Shown in pieces: positions 1 to 7,092 of a stretch of DNA of 13,973 nt. Position 1 is the stretch's first letter. Each line of letters opens with the position of its first letter. The translations under genes were made by a program, and so were the position numbers. The notes beneath the pieces were generated by a model. It did no database searches. It had not been told where the DNA came from and saw only the letters and a list, made by a program, of their open reading frames with translations. The DNA lies in assembly GCA_040877415.1 (NCBI GenBank), contig JBBDNV010000156.1:1-13973 (forward strand), read 5' to 3'. The DNA is from JBBDNV01 sp040877415. GTDB taxonomy: Bacteria; Planctomycetota; Planctomycetia; Pirellulales; PALSA-1355.

Positions 1-88
1 AACCAACTTAACCAACGCTCAATTGGGACGCCCCGGCTTCATACATCTTCACCCGCAAATCGCATGGCACCCACAGAAGCGACAGTTG

Positions 89-970
89 TTACTTGCCGGC
101 CAACTGTTTGTCGAACCAGTCGGCCATCACTTGCACTTCCTCGTGGATGGTGGGCCAGGGGTGGGCGCCCCCTTCCTTGACGATCAGCTCGGCAGGTACG
201 CCGGCCGATTGCAAGGCCGCCAGCAACTTTTTCGACTGATCGAGCGGCACGACCGGATCGGCGTCGCCGTGGATGATCAAAAACGGCGGAGCCTTGTCGG
301 TTACCAACAGCGCGGGGCTGACCTGTTTGAGCTTGTCGATCAATTCCGAAGTGCTCGCCGGGGCGGCGCCGTTCGGATAGACGAAGCGCTTCAGACGTTC
401 GAGGGTTTCGGGCGGCGTGTCGGCGTCGATCTTCACTCCTCGATAGTCGAGAAAGTCGGTGGGCGGAAAGAACACGCCGGCCGCCTTGACCGCCGATTTG
501 CCGTCCGCCGTAACCGCCACGAGCGAGGCCAAATGTCCGCCGGCCGATGCGCCCGCCAGACCAAGCCGGTTGGGGTCGATCTTGTACTCGGCGGCGTGCT
601 CTTTCACCCAGCTAATGCCTTGTTTGAGATTCTTGGCCATTTCCGAGAGGTTGAACTTGGTAATCGAGCCCGGCCGCACGGCAAAGACGGTGTATCCCTT
701 GCCGCAAAAAATGTCATACATCTGTGCCCGGCGATGGTCCTCGATCTTGCCGCGATCGGAATAGAACGCGCCGCTGGCGACGTCGACGATGGCCAGCCCG
801 TTCGCGTTCCCGTTGGGCGCGAAGACGTCCAGAATCAACCCCACGCCGTCGACTTCGGCGTAGACAACGTTCATGGTTTGCGTGTAGGGGGATTCCGCGC
901 GGGCCGATTGGCCGGCCACCAGCGCGGCGGCAACGAGCGGCAAGATCCATGCAATGCGGCGAGAGTACAC
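89..970 (-). CDS. Secreted alpha/beta hydrolase (esterase/lipase-like)
   Basis: Predicted exported serine hydrolase of 293 residues; the exact ester or amide substrate cannot be read from sequence. Seen: a signal peptide with cleavage likely after residue 25 (ARA|E), the nucleophile elbow GASAGGHL with Ser142, the acid-loop motif HGDAD around residues 234-238, and a likely catalytic His270 in GGAHPW. The usual oxyanion HGG motif is not clear; the equivalent strand reads VASGAF. I chose the GTG at 970 because AAAGGAG lies 6 bases upstream and the signal peptide begins there; a TTG at 1033 would add 21 uncharged-start residues and overlap the gene before it. It sits 40 bases downstream of the acylase gene on the same strand, so co-transcription is likely. 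A paralogue lies at 12796-13740. Family assignment is firm, substrate unknown. Confidence 0.9.
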   Translation of the reverse strand: MYSRRIAWILPLVAAALVAGQSARAESPYTQTMNVVYAEVDGVGLILDVFAPNGNANGLAIVDVASGAFYSDRGKIEDHRRAQMYDIFCGKGYTVFAVRPGSITKFNLSEMAKNLKQGISWVKEHAAEYKIDPNRLGLAGASAGGHLASLVAVTADGKSAVKAAGVFFPPTDFLDYRGVKIDADTPPETLERLKRFVYPNGAAPASTSELIDKLKQVSPALLVTDKAPPFLIIHGDADPVVPLDQSKKLLAALQSAGVPAELIVKEGGAHPWPTIHEEVQVMADWFDKQLAGK

Positions 971-985
971 GGCTGGCTCCTTTGT

Positions 986-1001
986 ATTGGTCCAATATTG
1001 G
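986..1001. repeat. Alternating ATTGG/CCAAT pentamers between two genes
   Basis: The 40-base gap between the acylase stop and the hydrolase GTG contains ATTGG-t-CCAAT-ATTGG, which includes the perfect 10-bp palindrome CCAATATTGG (992-1001). This is seen directly. A role as a protein-binding site or weak internal promoter element for the hydrolase is only inference. Confidence 0.35.
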
Positions 1002-1010
1002 ATCGGTGCT

Positions 1011-3152
1011 TCAATCCGCGTCGCGATACACAACCGTTTTCGATTCCACGTGTCGGATCAGTTCTCCCTTGTCGAGGAAATAGGTGGGCTTGAGCGTCCC
1101 TTTGCTGAACAGCCGCCGGGCCTGATCGTCGTAGTGGGGGCTGTCCTGGCGATCGCTTTCGCCCAAGGGGAGCACGGTCCACGACTTGGGCGGGCTGGTG
1201 AGCAGCACGACTTGCGTGGAAGTTTGCCCGCCGCGGCCCAGGAATTGTTTCTTTCCGTCGATCGGCTCGAAACTGATGGCCCGGGGCGTGGCAATTTGCG
1301 TCACCGAGCCGCCGCTGGCCGGCCAGGTTCTGTCGGTTCCCTTGCGGCCGACGCGATACACGTCGCCGTAGGCCACGTCGAAGCGGCCAAAATCTTCCTT
1401 CAATTTGCCGGCGGCCTGCTTGAGCTTCGCGAGCAGCATTTCGTCGGTCACGCTCTCGGGCGGCGGCATGCCGGCGCGATCGGCCAGCCGCACGTCGTCG
1501 CCGAAGGCCTGCTTCCAATACAGATAGGCGATGGCGCCTGTGCTTTGGGCCTCGCAGCGGCGGCTCCAGTTGACGATCAGCTCGTAAAGGGCCACGAGCT
1601 CGGCGTCGGTGCGCACGTCGGCACTGGCGCCCGACCAGGCTTTGCGCAGTTTTTCCTGCCACGCGTCGGCGCCGTAGACCGCGGGACTCATCGCGATCTC
1701 GATGGCGTCTTCGACCGTCATCCGCCTGGCGTTGTGCAACAGCTCGACGCACATCGCGGCCCGCTGGTGCAGCGGGTTGTCGTGCGCTTCCTCGAGATTC
1801 TTGAAGCCGTTGAACAGGTAGGGCCGCTCGGGCGAGGGTTTGAGCGGGGAATCTTTCATCATGAACTGCGGGCTGACGTTGCAGTTCTGCATGTAGCCCT
1901 GCGGCGGGTTCTCGATCTGCACGAGGTCTTCGAAGGGGTGGATCCCCTGCCATTCGGCCCGCGAGGTGTTGCCCGGCATGGCCCGCTTGTAGTCGTAGCC
2001 GGCCGGGCGGATCGGCACACGGCCCACGCGCACGTAATAGATGTCCCCCTCGACGGTGCCGATCATCAGGTTTTGCATCATCAATTGCTGCATCGCCAGG
2101 GCCTGTTTCATTTCCTCTAGGTTGCGGGCAATGCACATCTTGTACGTCTGCTCGGGCAGTCCCACTTCGTCGGCGTACGGAATTGCGAACACGTACGCCT
2201 TGCCGTTTTTGCGCGCGACGACGGGGCCGTGCTTGGTATATTCGATTTCGGCCTTCTTCTCCTTCACGCCGTCGGCTTCCTTGACCTTGATCACCTCGCT
2301 TTTCACGTCCATGTCGAGCCACCGGCCGTCGTAGCGATACTGCCTGGGGTTTTCAGGATTGAGCTCTTCTTCATAGACGTCGGAAGTGTCGGGCCCGCCC
2401 GTGGTCATGGCGACCGAGCAGTAGCGGCTGTGTCCCAGCGCGGGCAATGGATTGCCGAGAATCGCCATGCCGGAGAACTCGATTTCACCGCCGTACAAGC
2501 GCGCTTCGTAAAAGCGGAACTGGCCGTACCAGCCCAGGTGCGGATCCACCAGCGCGATCGGGGCGTTGTACGCCGTGCGGTCGGGCGCGACGAGCCACTC
2601 GTTGGAACCGTGATACTCGACCGGATCGGGCTGGATGCCGATGCGTTTCAAATCGCCGCCGGCTTCGCCCTCGGGCCAGCCCCAGATGATGTAGCGCCCT
2701 AGCGCGACGCACATCCAGGGTTCGATCTGCTGCGCCCACTCGGGCACCTCGGAGGGATGTTCTTTCATGTAGTGCTTGACGCCCGACTGGTAGGCTTCGA
2801 TCAAAGATCGCGTCTTGGCGCTCAGCTCGGGATAACGGGCCTTGGAGACGGCGGCGTGCCGGTACAGGCGCTGGCGATAGTCGTCGTGCAGGAACTCGGG
2901 CCCGAACGCTTCGCTCATGGTGCCGCTGGCGCGCATGTATTGCTTGAGCAATTCCTCGAGCCGGTCGGTGGCTTGCGCGTATCCGTGGCCGAAACAGGCG
3001 CCCTCGGCCGTGGCGGCGAAGATGTGCGGCGTGCCGAAATCGTCGCGATAGATCGTGACTTCCTCCCGCGTCTGTGCAAGCACGGAAGCACTGGCGGCCA
3101 ACAACAGCGCGGCCGACAACAGCGGCCTGGTGAATTGTGAAGGACCAATCAT
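1011..3152 (-). CDS. Penicillin acylase family (peptidase S45) Ntn hydrolase
   Basis: Predicted secreted N-terminal-nucleophile amidohydrolase of 713 residues that cleaves an N-acyl amide bond; family members act on penicillins, acyl-homoserine lactones and other N-acyl compounds. Seen: a signal peptide ending near residue 26 (VLA|Q), the alpha-chain entry motif IYRDDFGTPHI near 34-44, GYAQATDRLEE near 57-67, and the autocleavage/nucleophile motif HGSNEWLVAP with Ser183 as the presumed new N-terminus of the beta chain, followed by DPHLGW. TKHGPVV and the C-terminal SPHYDDQ motif are also typical. Length fits the family. ATG at 3152 follows the signal peptide logic; the ribosome site (AGGAAC, about 10 bases away) is modest. 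It lies between the ceramidase-like gene and the alpha/beta hydrolase on the same strand. Substrate is unknown; an acyl-homoserine-lactone role is possible but unproven. Confidence 0.93.
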   Translation of the reverse strand: MIGPSQFTRPLLSAALLLAASASVLAQTREEVTIYRDDFGTPHIFAATAEGACFGHGYAQATDRLEELLKQYMRASGTMSEAFGPEFLHDDYRQRLYRHAAVSKARYPELSAKTRSLIEAYQSGVKHYMKEHPSEVPEWAQQIEPWMCVALGRYIIWGWPEGEAGGDLKRIGIQPDPVEYHGSNEWLVAPDRTAYNAPIALVDPHLGWYGQFRFYEARLYGGEIEFSGMAILGNPLPALGHSRYCSVAMTTGGPDTSDVYEEELNPENPRQYRYDGRWLDMDVKSEVIKVKEADGVKEKKAEIEYTKHGPVVARKNGKAYVFAIPYADEVGLPEQTYKMCIARNLEEMKQALAMQQLMMQNLMIGTVEGDIYYVRVGRVPIRPAGYDYKRAMPGNTSRAEWQGIHPFEDLVQIENPPQGYMQNCNVSPQFMMKDSPLKPSPERPYLFNGFKNLEEAHDNPLHQRAAMCVELLHNARRMTVEDAIEIAMSPAVYGADAWQEKLRKAWSGASADVRTDAELVALYELIVNWSRRCEAQSTGAIAYLYWKQAFGDDVRLADRAGMPPPESVTDEMLLAKLKQAAGKLKEDFGRFDVAYGDVYRVGRKGTDRTWPASGGSVTQIATPRAISFEPIDGKKQFLGRGGQTSTQVVLLTSPPKSWTVLPLGESDRQDSPHYDDQARRLFSKGTLKPTYFLDKGELIRHVESKTVVYRDAD

Positions 3153-3295
3153 GGCAATTTGTTCCTAGTTACCAAGAGAATCGCGCCGCAAGCGTCTAAA
3201 AAAAGCGCGGCCACAAGAAAACGAGAAAGCCACCGGCGCTCGGCTCGTTGGGTCGAGCGAAGCTGGCAGCGATTGTAATCGTGGCGGCCCTCCGT

Positions 3296-3334
3296 GTAAA
3301 AGAAAAACGCCCGCTCTCACTTAAAAGGGGCGTT
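3296..3334 (-). terminator. Intrinsic terminator after the ceramidase-like gene
   Basis: Read on the minus strand, AACGCCC and GGGCGTT (3328-3334 and 3306-3312) form a 7-bp stem with a 15-base loop, followed directly by a U-rich run (TTTTTCTTTTA). This lies 38 bases past the stop of the ceramidase-like gene. It suggests that the acylase gene has at least partly independent transcription. Confidence 0.72.
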
Positions 3335-3371
3335 GCCGCAAAGCGAGCGGACGATTCAACCGCGGCTGATG

Positions 3372-4739
3372 TTATCTGAGCAGCTCGGCCATCCCGTCCC
3401 TGAGGACTTTTTCGACTTGCGGCGCCGTGCGCGAGACGTAGCTGGTCTCGTAGCCGCCCTGGGAATAGGCGATTTCCGTGCCGATGTAGCCGGGGCCGTA
3501 GTCGCCGTAAGCGGCCATGCACACCGTGGCCTCAGGCCGCATTTTGGCGGCCGTCAATTGATATTCCACGAACAGCTCGCCCGGCATGTGGACGACGTAC
3601 ACGCCCGGCAAGCGCAGGCAACTCAGCTCGATCGCCTTGCCGGCTTTCGCGCGGCGGGCCCAGGCCAGATCGCGGGCCGCCCGCACGCGATCCTGCAGAC
3701 GGGCCGAGGAGTTGTCCATCATTGCCACCATCGCTGCCTCATCCTGATAGATGTCACGCAAGGGCAGCCTGACCTCGCACGTGCGCCACTCGACATCTGA
3801 GCCGCTGATCGCAACGCGCGTGGTGGCGTTCCAGGCTTGTGCCATTCCGGCGGCCAGTCGCCCGGCCAGCACGGGCCGTCTCCCGGGCGATCCGTCGTTG
3901 TATTTGCCGGCAGCCACGTTGCCCGCGGCGCCGTTGAAATGAATGTGCGGCACGCCGGGCAATGCCTCTTCGCGCTGCGCCCGGGCCATGCCCACGAAAT
4001 CCCAGCTCACGCCGCCTTGGCCGTAGTAGCTTTGCGGATGCGTGGCGTAGTAGCTCAACACGGCCAACGGCCGCTCGCCGTTCCAGAAGCTGATCACGCG
4101 CACCAAGGGATCGATCACGCCTTCGGGCGCCGCGACGGCTTCGGGGATTCGCGACGAGCTGAAGCGCACGTATTTCACCTGGCCGTCGTCGCCCAGGATG
4201 CGGCGGTTGGAAGCCACTTTTTCGACCTTGGCGACGCCGACGCCCAGGTGCGTCACCTCTGTTGGGTTGGAAAGCGACTCAGCCAGCGCGTTGGCGGCGC
4301 GGAGGATCGTTTCGCGGGCATGCGCCACGTGGAACATCGCGCCCGAGAGGCCGCGCGCGGCCAATAGCTCTTCGGCCTCGAAATCAAAGCCGGGCGCGTC
4401 GTGTTGATGCAGCGTGTGCAGCGCCACGCGGTCGGCCGTGGTGCCGGCCGCTTTGGCCAGCGCTTCGCGAAACACGTCGTAGCCGCTGTTGCCGATACCG
4501 ACAAAATCGACGGTGCACAGCACGATCGGGCTGCCGACGCCGAGAAGCACAATTCCGCGCACCGTGAGCGGATCGACGATCTCATTGGCCGGCTCGACAC
4601 TGGCATAACACAAGGGGCTGCCCAGCGGGGGCGTGGCGTCGCACTGGAACGCGCAAATCGCAAGCGGCGCGGCCCAAGACGCGTGAGTCAGGAAAAGCGG
4701 GGAGAACGCAGCGAGGCCGGCGGCGAGGGCGCGGAGCAT
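3372..4739 (-). CDS. Neutral/alkaline ceramidase-like secreted hydrolase
   Basis: Resembles the N-terminal catalytic domain of neutral/alkaline non-lysosomal ceramidases, zinc amidases that split ceramide into sphingosine and fatty acid. Seen: signal peptide with cleavage near residue 23 (SWA|A); a His-rich motif HTLHQHDAPG (108-117) matching the zinc-binding HTHSGPG region of the family; YATHPQSYYG with His234; the FNGAAGNVA motif (268-276); MPGELF with Glu388; and YIGTEIAYSQGGYE (418-431) where the family has its C-terminal Tyr ligand. The assignment of individual zinc ligands is inferred. At 455 residues it lacks the C-terminal immunoglobulin-like domain of full ceramidases, as is common in planctomycete homologues. 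ATG at 4739 has AGGGAG 6 bases upstream. True substrate may be another N-acyl lipid. Upstream lies a possible micro-ORF; downstream a terminator, then the acylase. Confidence 0.87.
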   Translation of the reverse strand: MLRALAAGLAAFSPLFLTHASWAAPLAICAFQCDATPPLGSPLCYASVEPANEIVDPLTVRGIVLLGVGSPIVLCTVDFVGIGNSGYDVFREALAKAAGTTADRVALHTLHQHDAPGFDFEAEELLAARGLSGAMFHVAHARETILRAANALAESLSNPTEVTHLGVGVAKVEKVASNRRILGDDGQVKYVRFSSSRIPEAVAAPEGVIDPLVRVISFWNGERPLAVLSYYATHPQSYYGQGGVSWDFVGMARAQREEALPGVPHIHFNGAAGNVAAGKYNDGSPGRRPVLAGRLAAGMAQAWNATTRVAISGSDVEWRTCEVRLPLRDIYQDEAAMVAMMDNSSARLQDRVRAARDLAWARRAKAGKAIELSCLRLPGVYVVHMPGELFVEYQLTAAKMRPEATVCMAAYGDYGPGYIGTEIAYSQGGYETSYVSRTAPQVEKVLRDGMAELLR

Positions 4740-4840
4740 GACGGACTCCCTGACGAATGTTCGGTCGGAAACAGGACCATCACATTGTCATCGCCGGCGC
4801 AGGGGAGCGTCAAATCGGGTGCCACGGGCACGGGGCCGCT

Positions 4841-4963
4841 TTATGCGACGCGGCCGGAGTCCTTGAGATTGGCGCGCGGCGTCTTGTCGAGCTTCGGAGC
4901 GGTCCACAAGTCGAGCGCCAAAAGCAGGGCCGAAAACAGAAAGACGGCCAACAGGATATTCAT
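4841..4963 (-). CDS. Putative 40-residue single-span membrane protein
   Basis: A short reading frame of 40 codons plus TAA, upstream of and in the same direction as the ceramidase-like gene. Residues 2-18 form an unbroken hydrophobic segment (MNILLAVFLFSALLLALD), followed by a positively charged, polar tail with LDKTPRANLKDSG. That layout is typical of a membrane-anchored small protein. Only one start codon (ATG at 4963) occurs between the in-frame upstream TGA and the frame end; the ribosome site is weak (GAG 3 bases before ATG). The gap to the ceramidase-like gene is 101 bases. I do not recognise a family. The coding call rests on the hydrophobicity pattern and position; it could be chance. 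Confidence 0.42.
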   Translation of the reverse strand: MNILLAVFLFSALLLALDLWTAPKLDKTPRANLKDSGRVA

Positions 4964-5148
4964 GATCTCGTGCTTGTCGTGCGTGGGGTTGCTGGTTAAA
5001 GGGGCTCAAGGATATCATTGCCCCGGATTTCCGCCAAGATTAGTTGCCGCGCCCGGCTTGCCCGGTCACCGCAAGTTGCAAAAAAGCCGGTCCCTGCCGT
5101 CGCTAGCTCAGCGAGGGGAAAAATTGTGGGTGGGAGGCTGGAAATCGG

Positions 5149-5177
5149 CTTAACCGATCGTGTATAAATGGGTTAAG
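5149..5177 (+). promoter_or_regulatory. Inverted repeat around a TATAAA box upstream of DUF1501 gene
   Basis: CTTAACC (5149-5155) and GGTTAAG (5171-5177) are a perfect 7-bp dyad with a 15-base spacer. Inside the spacer is TATAAAT (5163-5169), a good -10 candidate 50 bases before the DUF1501 start. No convincing -35 is seen. Inference: promoter overlapped by an operator, so that a repressor would block it. Confidence 0.4.
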
Positions 5178-5218
5178 TCGATTGGCACCAGATTTCGACA
5201 AAAAACGGTTTGCGAGAG

Positions 5219-6649
5219 ATGTTTTCAATCTTCGGCGCACAGACCGACCCGACTTCGCCGGCCCGGGTGTCGCGGCGAGAGCTGCTCTGCGTCGGCGGCT
5301 TGAGCCTGCTGGGGCTCAGCAGCACGAATCTGGCCAGGCTGCGGGCCGCCGCGCCCCCGGATGCGCCGGCCGAGCGCCGCTTCAATTCGTGCATTTTCAT
5401 CTTTCTGTTCGGCGGGCCCAGCCACATTGATCTGTGGGACATGAAGCCCCAAGCGCCGGCCGAAATACGCGGCGAGTTCAAGCCGATCGCCACTCGCGTG
5501 CCGGGCATTCAGATTTGCGAGCATCTGCCGCGGCTGGCCACCCAGATGGACAAACTTTGCCTGCTGCGCTCGATGGAGCATCGCATGCCGGTGCACGGTC
5601 CGGCTTGCAGCGAAATGATCACCGGCCGTCCGTATTTCGGTCCGCCGGTCACGGACCAGGCCAGGCCCGAGGACTGGCCTTCGATGTCATCACTGACGAC
5701 GCGGTATGCCCAGCGCCGCGCCGCGCTTCCGCCGTCGGTGGTGCTGCCGTGGTATTTGCAGTTTGCCGGTCAGGACAAGCGCATTGCCGGACAGACCGGG
5801 GGCCGGATGGGCGAATTGCACAATCCGTTTCTGGTGCAAGGCGATCCGAGCGACGAAAAATTCCAGGTGCAAGGCATTCAGTTGGCCGAAGACGTGCCGG
5901 TGGATCGGGTCGTGGCGCGGCGCGAGCTGAGGCGCCGGCTCGAGGCGTCGCTGTCGGCGCCTTTCGTCGGCGAGCCCTCGGTCCAGCGTTTTTCCAAACA
6001 CGTCGAAACGGCCTTTTCGATGCTCGGCGACCTAACCGCCAACGAGGCATTTCGGCTGGAGAAAGAAACGCCCGAAACGCGCGAGCGCTACGGCGATTCA
6101 AAATTCGGCCAGAGCCTGCTGTTGGCCCGGCGGCTTGTCGAGGCGGGCGTTTCGCTGGTGACCGTGAATTGGGACGACGAGACGCGCAACGATAAAGTCT
6201 CGCCCTTTTGGGACACGCACAACCACAACTTCAAGTCGCTCAAAGATCGCCTCGCGCCGCGGTTTGACCGGAGCTTCTCGGCGCTCGTGGAAGACCTGGC
6301 CGCCCGCGGGCTGTTGGAAACGACGCTGGTCGTGGCGACCGGCGAGTTCGGCCGCACTCCCAAGATCGGCCAGATCGTGCAAAACGGGATGACGGAAAAG
6401 ACGGGCCGCGACCATTGGCCCCACGCGTTTACGGTGCTGTTGGCGGGCGGCGGCGTGCGCGGCGGCCAGGCGTACGGCGAAACCAACGGTATCGGCGCGT
6501 TTGTCAAGGATCGCCCCGTTTCGCCGGCCGATCTGTCGGCCACGATTCTCTATCACCTGGGCATCGATTACACGCGGCACTATCACGACGATTTCCAGCA
6601 GTTGCCGCGGGAATTGAGTCCTGGCCGGGTGATCAAGGATTTGGGCTAG
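5219..6649 (+). CDS. DUF1501 family protein (twin-arginine exported)
   Basis: A 476-residue DUF1501 protein. The family is hugely expanded in planctomycetes and belongs to the alkaline phosphatase/sulfatase-like fold; no reaction is established. Seen: a twin-arginine signal (SRRELLCVGG, Arg19-Arg20, hydrophobic stretch to about 34), the hallmark FLFGGPSHIDLWD (62-74), VPGIQICEHLPRLA (94-107), THNHNF (333-338), GEFGRTP (375-381) and GRDHWPHAF (396-404). Length is usual. I prefer ATG at 5219 over an in-frame TTG at 5210 because neither has a strong ribosome site and ATG fits other members. DUF1501 genes usually sit next to a DUF1549/DUF1553 cytochrome-type gene; none is present here, so this is an isolated copy. 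No partner can be named. Confidence 0.94.
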   Translation: MFSIFGAQTDPTSPARVSRRELLCVGGLSLLGLSSTNLARLRAAAPPDAPAERRFNSCIFIFLFGGPSHIDLWDMKPQAPAEIRGEFKPIATRVPGIQICEHLPRLATQMDKLCLLRSMEHRMPVHGPACSEMITGRPYFGPPVTDQARPEDWPSMSSLTTRYAQRRAALPPSVVLPWYLQFAGQDKRIAGQTGGRMGELHNPFLVQGDPSDEKFQVQGIQLAEDVPVDRVVARRELRRRLEASLSAPFVGEPSVQRFSKHVETAFSMLGDLTANEAFRLEKETPETRERYGDSKFGQSLLLARRLVEAGVSLVTVNWDDETRNDKVSPFWDTHNHNFKSLKDRLAPRFDRSFSALVEDLAARGLLETTLVVATGEFGRTPKIGQIVQNGMTEKTGRDHWPHAFTVLLAGGGVRGGQAYGETNGIGAFVKDRPVSPADLSATILYHLGIDYTRHYHDDFQQLPRELSPGRVIKDLG

Positions 6650-6839
6650 CTTCGCAGCGACGCGCTGTCGGCGGCCCCTGTGCGGCCGGTCCCGGCGCTT
6701 GTGTACCCGGCGTCTGCAAGGTCCGTCCTTGTCATGCTGTAGCCGGCATTCCGCGCGATTTCCGGTGTCAATGACAGTCAAAGACCCCGGCTGCCGGCCA
6801 AGATCTCCCCCGGGCGGGCGAACAACTAACGGACTCTCC

Positions 6840-6857
6840 GCGCGCCCCGAGGCGCGC
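6840..6857. repeat. GC hairpin GCGCGCC-CCGA-GGCGCGC
   Basis: A perfect 7-bp stem with a 4-base loop, followed on the plus strand by AAAAAA. Because the run is A rather than T on this side, it is not a standard terminator for the plus-strand DUF1501 gene, and for the minus strand the T run comes before the stem. Function unknown. Confidence 0.5.
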
Positions 6858-6971
6858 AAAAAACGGCACCCTGCACACCGCACGCCCAAACGCCGCACGC
6901 ACCAGGTGCAATCCCGCCGCGCGGCCCATCCAACGACGCGCGCCCTAGCGTCTTCACGACTCGATGAGAAC

Positions 6972-6994
6972 TCGATTGACACAGTCACAATCGA
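6972..6994 (+). promoter_or_regulatory. Operator-like dyad overlapping a TTGACA box
   Basis: TCGATTG (6972-6978) and CAATCGA (6988-6994) form a perfect 7-bp dyad with a 9-base spacer, about 100 bases before the phosphatase start. TTGACA (6976-6981), a consensus -35, overlaps the left arm. No good -10 sits at 16-18 bases, so the promoter part is weak; a binding site for a dimeric regulator is plausible. Confidence 0.33.
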
Positions 6995-7092
6995 ATGGGA
7001 AAGTGATTTCCAGGGGCCCGTTCTGGTCGCCGGTGTCAACCGGCCAAGCTCACCCCCGGCACCGTGCCAGCGAGCATCAAAGGGCATTTGCG

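Larger units (their letters stand above)
6650..7092. other. 443-base gene-poor gap with structured elements
   Basis: No convincing gene in either direction; open frames here are arginine- and proline-rich shadows. It holds a GC hairpin at 6840-6857 and a dyad at 6972-6994, and it probably contains the promoter of the phosphatase gene. No clear intrinsic terminator for the DUF1501 gene was found. Confidence 0.6.

Noticed and set aside
954..2120. A 388-codon plus-strand open frame opposite the acylase gene
   Set aside because: Antisense shadow with no ribosome site and no domain-like pattern.
871..2322. A 483-codon minus-strand open frame inside the acylase gene
   Set aside because: Arginine-rich out-of-frame shadow overlapping a gene with strong family motifs.
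4788..5018. A 76-codon minus-strand open frame overlapping the micro-ORF
   Set aside because: Arg/Pro/Gln-rich with no hydrophobic or domain pattern; the alternative frame with a membrane span is more plausible.
6840..6857. Intrinsic terminator for the DUF1501 gene
   Set aside because: The hairpin is followed by A, not T, on the plus strand and lies about 190 bases past the stop codon.
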